Below, one piece after another: positions 9,069 to 16,349 of a stretch of 64,000 nucleotides of DNA. The position numbers were made by a program, and so were the translations under genes. Under the pieces are notes generated by a model. The model did no database searches, was not told where the DNA came from, and worked only from the letters and a program-made list of their open reading frames with translations. Origin of the DNA: Halobacteriovoraceae bacterium (GTDB taxonomy: Bacteria > Bdellovibrionota > Bacteriovoracia > Bacteriovoracales > Bacteriovoracaceae); assembly GCA_002707495.1 (NCBI GenBank), contig PAMZ01000022.1, positions 186,001 through 250,000 on the forward strand, given 5' to 3'. Every line of letters begins with the position of its first letter. Positions within the stretch are counted from its first letter, which is position 1.

Positions 9069-10287
9069 AAAAAACCTTTTTCCCCATCAAATCTATAATG
9101 TTTTTCCAATCAAAAAAAAGAATTAAGGAGATAAACAATGTAAGTAAAGTGAACTCTTGTAATAAGAATAAAAATACGACAATCAAAACGGCTAACAAAC
9201 TGGGTAATATAGACTTATCCCATCGACTAAACAACGGTTCTACAGCTGTTGATAATTGACGGATACTATTTTTTCTCAAATAGAAAATAACTAACCCAGA
9301 GAGGGGAATATACCCTGCAAGCAATGCGAGGCATGTCCAAATAATTTTTAATAAATAGCCTCCAAAATTTCCAAAATGTAGAGGCTCGGACAATATTATG
9401 GCAGACAGATACCAAGGTAAGTCTAAAATTTTATAATGATCATTCTTACGACTGGAGTTGAAAACAATAAGTTTTTCACTTACTTCATCCCCTTCAAATA
9501 ATGTTAACAGTCCATTAGAGGGGGCAAACTCAGTACCTGGATACGCGATAAAACTAGGTTTTAATTTTTTTAAGGTCTCATCCGACCTCCAACTGGTGAC
9601 AGCTTGCTCTATTGTGGAATATTCCACTTGTGAGTTTTTATTACTTGAGATCTCAGCGATAAAAAGCCCTATAAGAATAGAATTTGCTGCTAAAAAAATT
9701 CCCGTTAAAATAACCAAACTTAACCAAGGAAGTAGCTTCCTCGCGACCATCGAATGAATATAACGGTGAAGTATCAAGCTATTTTTGATATTTTTTACTT
9801 TAAGATACTTTTGACTTAATTTTTGACCTGTAAAAAGTGAGATTATGAGAAATACTCCAATTAAGAAAAGTAATATTTTACCCAAGTTTCCTAATAAAAG
9901 ATTAGCATGGAGATCAAAAATAAACTGTATGACTGATTTTTCTTTTCGTGGTTGAGTGATTCTTTCTGCTTTAGCATTAAAATAGATTTTTTCAGAGCCT
10001 CTTAAAACTACTTGATTAAGCCCACCAATTCTTACTTGAATCTCTTCGGATGACTTGGGAATAATTGCCAGGATTCTCTCTTTATTTGGATCAAGCCCAG
10101 AATTAACATTTCTTTCAATCTCAATAAGCGAATCCAAAGTCACCTCTGAAATACTATGATTTTGTTTCGAACTTAGCTCTTCTTTCCAGATCAAAATCGC
10201 ACCAGTACTACAGAGAATAAAAAAATTCAAAACAAGGAAAAGTCCTAAGAATCGGTGAATATTAGGTAAAAGCTTTTTCATACTCAT
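9046..10287 (-). CDS. PepSY-associated transmembrane protein of the siderophore operon
   Basis: 413 residues with the PepSY_TM architecture. A first TM has the motif HRFLGLFLVLNF and STGAIL. A periplasmic PepSY-like region, a second TM cluster starting HANLLLGNLGK, a third with LHRYIHSMVARKLLPWLSLVILTG, and a final pair after LHFGNFGG follow. Conserved histidines at the membrane edges resemble heme or metal ligands. Members near siderophore genes are thought to reduce ferric siderophores (PiuB/FsrB-like) at the inner membrane. Start may be Met1 (10287) or Met3 (10281); neither has a free Shine-Dalgarno, because the only GGAGG lies in the hairpin just upstream. Role is inferred from family and context. 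Confidence 0.78.
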   Translation of the reverse strand: MSMKKLLPNIHRFLGLFLVLNFFILCSTGAILIWKEELSSKQNHSISEVTLDSLIEIERNVNSGLDPNKERILAIIPKSSEEIQVRIGGLNQVVLRGSEKIYFNAKAERITQPRKEKSVIQFIFDLHANLLLGNLGKILLFLIGVFLIISLFTGQKLSQKYLKVKNIKNSLILHRYIHSMVARKLLPWLSLVILTGIFLAANSILIGLFIAEISSNKNSQVEYSTIEQAVTSWRSDETLKKLKPSFIAYPGTEFAPSNGLLTLFEGDEVSEKLIVFNSSRKNDHYKILDLPWYLSAIILSEPLHFGNFGGYLLKIIWTCLALLAGYIPLSGLVIFYLRKNSIRQLSTAVEPLFSRWDKSILPSLLAVLIVVFLFLLQEFTLLTLFISLILFFDWKNIIDLMGKKVFYVNNRAR

Positions 10288-10292
10288 AAAGG

Positions 10293-10312
10293 AGGGAGGA
10301 CGAATCCTCCCT
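10293..10312 (-). promoter_or_regulatory. UUCG-loop hairpin between the first two genes of the siderophore operon
   Basis: Read on the minus strand this is AGGGAGGA-TTCG-TCCTCCCT, a perfect 8-bp stem closed by a UUCG loop. It lies 10 bases after the stop codon of the secreted-protein gene and 5 bases before the PepSY start codon. The following bases (CCTTTATG) have no real U-tract, so it is a weak terminator at best. It contains the only Shine-Dalgarno-like GGAGG before the PepSY gene, held in the stem. It may therefore stabilise the upstream mRNA end, attenuate readthrough, or control PepSY translation. Confidence 0.6.
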
Positions 10313-10321
10313 AGAAGAAAA

Positions 10322-10837
10322 TTACCTAATAACTCTTACCAAGGTAAAATCAACACCAATATGAGTGGCTTGTTCACCACAAATACTTGCTGCAGACTCA
10401 TCCGGCATCATGATTGTTACATGGTGTGGATGTCCCCAATAAAGATAGTTATTTGCCGTAAATTGTTGATCAAGTACTGTTTTTCCTGTTGAACAAGTAG
10501 AAGCTCTACTCAAGGAAAAGGACTTAGATTCTACTAATTCAATTGTCCCTAATGCATTGTCAGCAAAAAGAAGTGCGCTATATCTACACTCCACGCCATC
10601 TTCTTCAAAAGTGGCCACAACAAGAGCATTATCTAAAGAGTAATCTGTCGACAATTTTTCGAATTTCACATTTCGAATAGCATGAGAGGTAGGAGCTTCA
10701 ACATATTCTCCAAAAGCCTCACAAAGATAGCCTTTTGAACCTGCTATCCATCTTTCTCCTGTTAACTCTAGATCCTGCTCAGCTGAATAAGCAGAGAACA
10801 CACTTAAAACACTTAAAACTGCTAATAATAACTTCAT
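10322..10837 (-). CDS. Small secreted protein of unknown function, first gene of siderophore operon
   Basis: 171 residues from the chosen start. A signal peptide (MKLLLAVLSVLSVFSAYSA) is followed by a mature domain with five cysteines, likely disulphide-bonded in the periplasm. Start choice: an in-frame ATG lies at 10858, but the one at 10837 has AAGGAG 8 bases upstream and gives a clean signal peptide. I do not recognise the family. It heads the siderophore operon by position and strand, separated from the next gene only by the UUCG hairpin, and could serve iron/siderophore handling in the periplasm or be an independent unit. Confidence 0.65.
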   Translation of the reverse strand: MKLLLAVLSVLSVFSAYSAEQDLELTGERWIAGSKGYLCEAFGEYVEAPTSHAIRNVKFEKLSTDYSLDNALVVATFEEDGVECRYSALLFADNALGTIELVESKSFSLSRASTCSTGKTVLDQQFTANNYLYWGHPHHVTIMMPDESAASICGEQATHIGVDFTLVRVIR

Positions 10838-10878
10838 ATTTAGTCTCCTTATGAACAAGTTCTAAGTACTACACAAGA

Positions 10879-10894
10879 GTTTGATGAGTCAAAC
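10879..10894 (-). promoter_or_regulatory. Palindrome with embedded -35-like element upstream of siderophore operon
   Basis: Read on the minus strand, GTTTGACTCATCAAAC is a 6-bp inverted repeat with a 4-base spacer. It contains TTGACT, a near-consensus -35 hexamer, about 45 bases before the first start codon. A good -10 is not obvious (TAGTAC or TACTTA at 15-18 bases). A repressor bound here would block the promoter. It does not match the GATAATGATTATC Fur box, so an iron regulator of another type, or a divergent site, is possible. Role inferred. Confidence 0.4.
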
Positions 10895-10929
10895 AAAAGT
10901 TTACCCACCATAACGCCAAGTGACTAAAT

Positions 10930-10956
10930 AAAAAAAGGGGCCATATTCATGGCCCC
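10930..10956 (-). terminator. Intrinsic terminator of the flagellar operon
   Basis: On the minus strand GGGGCCAT-GAAT-ATGGCCCC is followed at once by seven T residues. The 8-bp GC-rich stem with a 4-base loop and U-tract is a textbook Rho-independent terminator. It lies 30 bases after the flgE stop codon and before the siderophore operon promoter region. Confidence 0.92.
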
Positions 10957-10986
10957 GTAAGTGTGTGCTTTTTTAATTATGTCTCA

Positions 10987-12270
10987 TTAGCCTCGTTTAA
11001 GGTTTAGAACTTCTTGCAACATTTTATCCGCTGTTGTGATGGTCTTAGTATTTGCTTGGAAGTTTCTTTGTGCATTCATAAGATTGATGAATTCATCCGC
11101 GATATCAACATTGGAAAGTTCAATTGATTTCGCCATGATCTCACCTCTCCCATCGATACCAGGATTCCCCATCGCTGCTTGTCCTGATTTTCTAGTTTCT
11201 TTGAAGAGGTTTTTACCCATCTTAAAGAGACCTTCGTTATTCTCAAATTTTGCAATAGCTACCTGAGCTACGTTTTTCATGGTTCCGTTATCATAAGCCG
11301 CAGTCAAAATCCCATCATCATTAAATGACAATGAAGTTAATGTCGCTGCTGCAAAACCATCTTGCGTATGCTTAGAGATCGTTGAGCGAGATCCAAATTG
11401 AGTAATAGCTTGAGTTCCATCACCATCTTCAGTTAAAGACTTTCCAAAGTCAAATTCTATCGCTTGACCTTGTTTAGCCCCTTTATTGAAATTGAAAGCA
11501 GATACAGCTGGCTGCTCAGCTTGTAATTTCCCTTCCGGTGAAAATTGAAGTGTACCAGAAGCCATCTCTACTAACGTATTAGGTTGTCCACCTTGTGCAT
11601 CCTCCCCAGGAACTGTTGCATGATATTGCCACTGCCCATTTGCAATTTTATTGAAATATACTGTGACTAATCTTTCTGTCCCTACATTATCGTAGATGAC
11701 CATTGATGTGTTGAAACTAGATGTTTTGTCTGCGTTATTAATATCAAATTGTTGAACTTCTGCTCTCGAATCTAAGTTCATTGACATGGTTACTTTTGCT
11801 GTAGGTTTGGCTGGGATAGTTGTATTTCCTAATGTGATTGGTCCGGTCTTTCTTGTGATCTCACCTTCTTCATTCGCTGTGAAACCTTGTACTTCATAAC
11901 CATCACCATTGATAAGGTGACCGTCTTTATTAAAGTGAAAAGAACCATCTCTTGTGAATGCTGGACCTTTATTCGTTTGAACAGAAAAGAATCCATTTCC
12001 GTTAATTGCCAAGTCCGTAATACTTTCGGTCCTATTGATAGAACCTTGAGTGAACTTTGGTGTTACGTGTGCGAGTTTTGTCCCGGATCCAATCTGATCT
12101 CCTCCATCAATCCCCTTCAGAGAGTTTGATAAAAGATCTTGAAACTCTGCCCTTGAACCTTTGAATCCAAACGTTCCGGCGTTAGCGATGTTGTCACCGA
12201 TAACACTCATTGAGCTTCCAGCTGCTTTTAGACCAGATACACCCGTGTTAAATGAAGATAAAATACCCAT
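10987..12270 (-). CDS. flgE: Flagellar hook protein FlgE
   Basis: 427 residues. The N-terminal rod/hook signature (SSFNTGVSGLKAAGSSMSVIGDNIANAGTFGFK) and the C-terminal coiled-coil block (SNVDIADEFINLMNAQRNFQANTKTITTADKMLQEV) are both intact. The pattern GNGFF and FTRDGSFHFNKDG between them is typical of FlgE. It polymerises into the extracellular hook after secretion through the flagellar type III apparatus. It is the last gene of the flagellar operon, preceded by AGGAGGG and by a 107-base gap with inverted repeats, and followed by a strong terminator. Confidence 0.95.
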   Translation of the reverse strand: MGILSSFNTGVSGLKAAGSSMSVIGDNIANAGTFGFKGSRAEFQDLLSNSLKGIDGGDQIGSGTKLAHVTPKFTQGSINRTESITDLAINGNGFFSVQTNKGPAFTRDGSFHFNKDGHLINGDGYEVQGFTANEEGEITRKTGPITLGNTTIPAKPTAKVTMSMNLDSRAEVQQFDINNADKTSSFNTSMVIYDNVGTERLVTVYFNKIANGQWQYHATVPGEDAQGGQPNTLVEMASGTLQFSPEGKLQAEQPAVSAFNFNKGAKQGQAIEFDFGKSLTEDGDGTQAITQFGSRSTISKHTQDGFAAATLTSLSFNDDGILTAAYDNGTMKNVAQVAIAKFENNEGLFKMGKNLFKETRKSGQAAMGNPGIDGRGEIMAKSIELSNVDIADEFINLMNAQRNFQANTKTITTADKMLQEVLNLKRG

Positions 12271-12308
12271 GCGCGTCCCTCCTAGACCTTAAAAAATTTC
12301 CTGAAGTT

Positions 12309-12348
12309 GTAAAAAGAACTAAAGCTTTTTACTGAAGGTTTCCGGAAA
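12309..12348 (-). promoter_or_regulatory. Two inverted repeats in the gap before flgE
   Basis: GTAAAAAG (12309-12316) pairs with CTTTTTAC (12325-12332) across 8 bases. Seven bases further on lies the 10-bp palindrome TTTCCGGAAA (12339-12348). This 107-base gap is the largest inside an operon whose other genes nearly all touch, so an internal promoter, operator or mRNA processing site for flgE is likely. I found no convincing sigma-28 or sigma-54 sequence in it. Confidence 0.4.
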
Positions 12349-12377
12349 GGACCAACCTCGTTACTTCAACACATCAA

Positions 12378-12788
12378 TTAATTTACAAAAACTGTCGAAT
12401 CAATTTTTGTAAAAACATTCTCTGTCATACTGTCTTTATCGACAGCAGTAATCACTTTATTATTTTGAACATCGATGATGTATGCCGCTTTATCAGATAC
12501 CACAAGTGAATTTTGACTTCCCTTCTCCTTCAACTTGTCCACGGCATCTTTAATTTTGGTATATTCATCTCCGTTAAAATCAATTTTTCTCTCTGCGAGT
12601 CTTTTTACTGCATGCGAGCTCAAATTAATGCCACTATGTAGAGGTTTACTCTCCTCAAGATTTCCTAAGAGTTTAGAAAACTCAGAATCCTGTCCCTGCT
12701 TAGGTAGACGATTTTCTGCATCAACCTTCTTGTGTTGAGGCGTCTTGGTAACATTTGGAATGAGAATGTTGTTAATTGCTTTACTCAA
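12378..12788 (-). CDS. Flagellar operon protein of the TIGR02530 (flg_new) type
   Basis: 136 residues. The second half (INLSSHAVKRLAERKI, SLVVSDKAAYIIDVQNNKVITAVDK, ENVFTKIDSTVFVN) matches the small flagellar operon protein usually found between flgD and flgE in Gram-positive and deltaproteobacterial-type flagellar clusters. Here it has exactly that position. Its biochemical role is not settled; a part in hook assembly is assumed. The first ~50 residues are polar and probably disordered. Confidence 0.8.
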   Translation of the reverse strand: MSKAINNILIPNVTKTPQHKKVDAENRLPKQGQDSEFSKLLGNLEESKPLHSGINLSSHAVKRLAERKIDFNGDEYTKIKDAVDKLKEKGSQNSLVVSDKAAYIIDVQNNKVITAVDKDSMTENVFTKIDSTVFVN

Positions 12789-12800
12789 TTCAAACTACCT

Positions 12801-13826
12801 TTACTCGTCATAAACACTAGTAATACCAGTGGTAGGCTCATTATTATAAGCCTTATTTGCATTAACACTTTTTAAGTTTACTTTAGCTTGTTGATCCGTG
12901 GCAAGAGGTAAATTCTTCGGTGCATTATTTGCCTCTACCTTTCTCCCCATAACTTGGTCAAGGCTTGGCCCTTTTTGTCGTAAAGCCTCTTTTAGAGCCT
13001 GTGTAGAAGATTTCTGTTCAGGAGCTCTTGTGCCAGGAACATGAAAACTATCAACGTCTCTAAGAAAAACTTTTTTTCCATCGACCTGTAGAACAGTTTC
13101 ACCATTTTCAAAAAATACAGATTCAACAACACCTGTGTTCTTCGTTTTAGCTTCCATTGGTTCTGAAAATTCATCCCAAGCAAAAACTTGTGTTCTATAA
13201 TCTCCTGCCGTAGCTTCAGACTTATCAAGCTGATAACCATCCCAAGTAAAAGTCTGGTTACCACGTCCTACATTCTCCTTCCAAATCTCACCTACCATAC
13301 TGTTCTTAGAATCGAAAACTCTAACCAATACTTTTGACGCTGGTTTAGGAAGTGAAAATAAAATATCAGATTGTGTACCAGGGCCGTTATGCTTCATGGT
13401 TGAACCAGTTGTGACCACTTCTTTGCCAAGAAAGCTCGCTCCATAGAATTTATCTTCGACAGCGTCGTTACGTCCGAATTTATCAAATTTTTTATTAAGG
13501 TTTGTTAGTTGTTCCAAAGAAGAGAACTGTGCAAGCTCTGCAGCCATCTTATCTTGTTTCATCGGATCTAAGGGATCTTGATTTTTTAGTTGAGCTGATA
13601 AAAGCTTCATAAACTCATCTTTACCAAGTTGATTATGTTTTTTCCCATCTACGATAAGATCATTCTTCGGTTTATATCCTGTGATCTTATTTAGCAGGCG
13701 CTCCTTTTCACGTGCGGCAATTTCTTTATTTTCTCGGCGAACAGGGCTTTCTGCAATACCAACATTTCTAAAAGCCTGTCTTCTTGCATTGTCTCTTGGA
13801 TTGAATGGCTTACCAATTTGAGGCAT
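12801..13826 (-). CDS. flgD: Flagellar hook-capping protein FlgD
   Basis: 341 residues, longer than many FlgD. The hallmark GKDEFMKLLSAQLKNQDPLDPMKQDKMAAELAQFSSLEQL lies at about 67-106, after a basic, polar N-terminal extension of ~60 residues. The FlgD Ig-like and TUDOR-like domains follow (VRVFDSKNSMVGEIW, TFTWDGYQLD). A ~70-residue polar tail ends the protein. FlgD caps the growing hook and is shed later. The start ATG overlaps the stop of fliK by one base (TAATG). Confidence 0.93.
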   Translation of the reverse strand: MPQIGKPFNPRDNARRQAFRNVGIAESPVRRENKEIAAREKERLLNKITGYKPKNDLIVDGKKHNQLGKDEFMKLLSAQLKNQDPLDPMKQDKMAAELAQFSSLEQLTNLNKKFDKFGRNDAVEDKFYGASFLGKEVVTTGSTMKHNGPGTQSDILFSLPKPASKVLVRVFDSKNSMVGEIWKENVGRGNQTFTWDGYQLDKSEATAGDYRTQVFAWDEFSEPMEAKTKNTGVVESVFFENGETVLQVDGKKVFLRDVDSFHVPGTRAPEQKSSTQALKEALRQKGPSLDQVMGRKVEANNAPKNLPLATDQQAKVNLKSVNANKAYNNEPTTGITSVYDE

Positions 13827-15325
13827 TAAGCTGCTTCCTTGTTCTCATAGTACTGATCCCACAGATCTTGCCTGCGCTCCTGATCAGCTTCACGTTGACC
13901 TTGCTCTGATTGCTTCTGACCTCTACTGCCTAATTGTTGATCTTGGCGTGAATCACCTGATAGATCTTGCTGAGAAGAGTTGGAACTTGCTGATTCTAAC
14001 TTGAGATCAGCAATTTGAAGTCCAGAACGGTTTAGTGTGTTGAGAAGTTCTCCCTGATGTGTCTTAAAAAACTCAGCGGCTTCATTTCCACGAGTCGCTA
14101 TTTGAATATTTAATTGATTGCTCTTTGGATCCATTTTTTGAACCATAAGATCAACTTGTCCTAGATCTTTATGCTCAAAACTTACCGCTACTTCAGATTG
14201 ATTATTCGCTTGTGCTTGAACGACATAATCTTGAATCTGACTGATAACCGTGTCTGTATTGGTGCTCAATTGAGTTTGATTTAAATTTAAAACTTTCCCA
14301 GTTTGCGCTGCAGTTGCCACTTGAGCCGTTTGATTTAGCGGTTGATTTATTTCACTTCCTTGAAATCTTTGAAGTGATTCACCTAGATCCGCAGATTTTT
14401 GAGAGTCAAGCATCTCAACAGCCTTACCTTTAGACTCAATCATCTTAGACTCGGCTGACTCCGTATTTCTGATCATTGATTGAGACTTGTTTTGATAGGT
14501 TGCTTGTGTCGCTCTTGACTTAATTCGATCCGATCTCAATTCTCTCATCGCCATCATATCTTGCGTTTTTGCTGGAGCTGCTTGAACCGTTGGACGTCTC
14601 ATTTGAGTCATCATAGCAGATTGTTGACTTAAGCTAGAAGCTTGAGCGGGGTTATTCATTGTTTGAGCTGGCATAGCTGTTTTCATCGGTGTGCTCAAAA
14701 GTGTCGCTTGGTTAACTTTACTCGTATTGTCTGCGAATTGAGACTTGCTTTGAAGATTAACAACTCGCTCAGTATTGAATATAGATTTTCTAGCTGGCTC
14801 TTGGTTTTCTCTATGTGCTGTATTTTGAATTGTTCCTTGATTTGAAGTTCTTAATTGAACCTTGGCCTGCAATGGAGTCTGACCTTGTAGAGGTGTCCGA
14901 CCTTGCAATAGAGTTTGTCCATCAATTGGCGTTCTTACTGGAGTCTTCGATGCTAATTTGGACTGATCAATTTGAGAAGTTTTTTTAGGATCTATTAAAA
15001 TTGATTTCATTGAGGTTTGTTTTTCCTCAGTATTTTTCACAAGATTTTGTTTTGGACTAGATTTAGCAAAAGGCAGCTTTGCATTTTTTTCAGAATTCTG
15101 CTCTTTGACTAACAGATTCGCCATCGCTTCAGGGTCATGTCCTTTCTCCGTAGCAGATAAAACATGATCGAAGTTTATATTCTTGTATTTAGGGTCAGCT
15201 TTAAGGGCCAAAAGAGACTTGGGGTCTTTAGTATTTCCATTACCAACAGCATCCAACAGATTATTTCCACCCTGTCCGGATTTCACACTTTGTGCTTTTG
15301 AATGTGCTGTGTGTAGTAATTTCAA
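13826..15325 (-). CDS. fliK: Flagellar hook-length control protein FliK
   Basis: 499 residues. The C-terminal Flg_hook domain (about 365-445: VAVSFEHKDLGQVDLMVQK, LNIQIATRG, LNTLNRSGLQIADLKLE) is the type III substrate-specificity switch. Before it lies a long Gln/Ser/Thr/Lys-rich, probably disordered ruler region with short repeats such as LLQGRTPLQGQTPLQ near 136-150. The end is very Gln/Arg-rich. It starts with TTG; GAGGAG lies about 9 bases upstream. Position between flgD and motE fits. Confidence 0.88.
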   Translation of the reverse strand: MKLLHTAHSKAQSVKSGQGGNNLLDAVGNGNTKDPKSLLALKADPKYKNINFDHVLSATEKGHDPEAMANLLVKEQNSEKNAKLPFAKSSPKQNLVKNTEEKQTSMKSILIDPKKTSQIDQSKLASKTPVRTPIDGQTLLQGRTPLQGQTPLQAKVQLRTSNQGTIQNTAHRENQEPARKSIFNTERVVNLQSKSQFADNTSKVNQATLLSTPMKTAMPAQTMNNPAQASSLSQQSAMMTQMRRPTVQAAPAKTQDMMAMRELRSDRIKSRATQATYQNKSQSMIRNTESAESKMIESKGKAVEMLDSQKSADLGESLQRFQGSEINQPLNQTAQVATAAQTGKVLNLNQTQLSTNTDTVISQIQDYVVQAQANNQSEVAVSFEHKDLGQVDLMVQKMDPKSNQLNIQIATRGNEAAEFFKTHQGELLNTLNRSGLQIADLKLESASSNSSQQDLSGDSRQDQQLGSRGQKQSEQGQREADQERRQDLWDQYYENKEAA

Positions 15326-15360
15326 ATTAAAGTACTCCTCATACTTTGTGTCTCAGTGTA

Positions 15361-15891
15361 TTATTTTTGCATATTGAGGTATTGTTTTTGAAGCCGGGCA
15401 GAAACTTCCTTGTCCATAAGATTAAAAATCTTTGATGCCTTTTGTGGATCAATCCGCTCAATTAACTTCACAGAAATACCAGACTCTTGGACAGAAAGGA
15501 GATCTGCAGCCTTTTGAGGTTTCATATTAGAGATCACATCTACTAATTGTTTAATCCTCATCTGCTCATTACCTCTATTGTCTTCAACGCATCCGATGAT
15601 TTTTTTCTTGGTTTCATCGAATTCCCCAATTTTTTTCAAAAGAGCCTGTTCACCGAGAATCACTTGCTCTTGTCTGTTTTTCAGTTTTTCTTCTTTTTCT
15701 TTTAAATCTCGTTCTTTTGCTAGAAGCTCTTTGGAAAGAGTTGAGATCGATTTCTTTTTAATAAGGTCTACTTGTCGATTAACTTCCGCTTCAACTTTTT
15801 TATCAAATTCAGCTTGGGTGAAGATTTTTTTCTCATCTTTTGCACCCAATACAAATATTAGTAATCCTAAGAAAAAAAATAGTTTTTTCAT
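15361..15891 (-). CDS. MotE-like flagellar chaperone/secreted coiled-coil protein
   Basis: 176 residues with an N-terminal hydrophobic segment (signal peptide or anchor, residues 3-16). A highly charged coiled coil (~25-105) and a C-terminal helical domain (IKQLVDVISNMKPQKAADLLSV, LIERIDPQKASKIFNLMD) resembling the MgtE intracellular N domain follow. This is the architecture of MotE, the periplasmic partner that helps MotC and stator assembly in epsilon- and alphaproteobacteria. It lies between fliJ and fliK as in other clusters. Assignment by architecture and position. Confidence 0.78.
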   Translation of the reverse strand: MKKLFFFLGLLIFVLGAKDEKKIFTQAEFDKKVEAEVNRQVDLIKKKSISTLSKELLAKERDLKEKEEKLKNRQEQVILGEQALLKKIGEFDETKKKIIGCVEDNRGNEQMRIKQLVDVISNMKPQKAADLLSVQESGISVKLIERIDPQKASKIFNLMDKEVSARLQKQYLNMQK

Positions 15892-15893
15892 CT

Positions 15894-16349
15894 CTAGGCT
15901 CCCTTACTTTTTCTATCAAACCAAGTCAAAACGTCTTCTTCTAATTGAAGGTTCATTTTCTTTTCAATCTTGGATTTATATTGTTTAAAATCTTTTTCTT
16001 TTAATTTCTCAATAACTTTTACATCCGCTCTTTTTCGACTGAGCTCTTTTTGAAGTTGTTCTCTCTCTGCCTCATGCATACGAAGTTCAGCTTTTAATTG
16101 TCCTATATGAGCTCGTTTTCCTTGAACGAAATAGGGATGAAAACGAATCTCTTGGCCGTCTAATCCAGAGTTGAGTCCAGCTTCCTGAGATTCATAAGCT
16201 TGATCAATACTAGCATCTTGTTCTTTAATATTTTGCTCTACTTCAGAGATTTTGATATTGACTCGCCCAAGTTTCATTTTAACTTGCTCCTCAGCAAGCT
16301 TTCGCATCTTTAAAACTGCTTCTAGTTTGAACTTATAACCTTTTTTCAT
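15894..16349 (-). CDS. fliJ: Flagellar export protein FliJ
   Basis: 151 residues, almost wholly coiled coil, beginning with YKFKLEAVLKMRKLAEEQVK, the typical FliJ start. FliJ is the central stalk of the FliI ATPase ring and helps the type III export gate. Its ATG overlaps the fliI stop by 4 bases (ATGA), and its stop is 2 bases before motE. Confidence 0.88.
   Translation of the reverse strand: MKKGYKFKLEAVLKMRKLAEEQVKMKLGRVNIKISEVEQNIKEQDASIDQAYESQEAGLNSGLDGQEIRFHPYFVQGKRAHIGQLKAELRMHEAEREQLQKELSRKRADVKVIEKLKEKDFKQYKSKIEKKMNLQLEEDVLTWFDRKSKGA

Noticed and set aside
13826..15325. Repeats in the fliK gene as a tandem-repeat element
   Set aside because: They are short, imperfect and typical of the disordered ruler of FliK.
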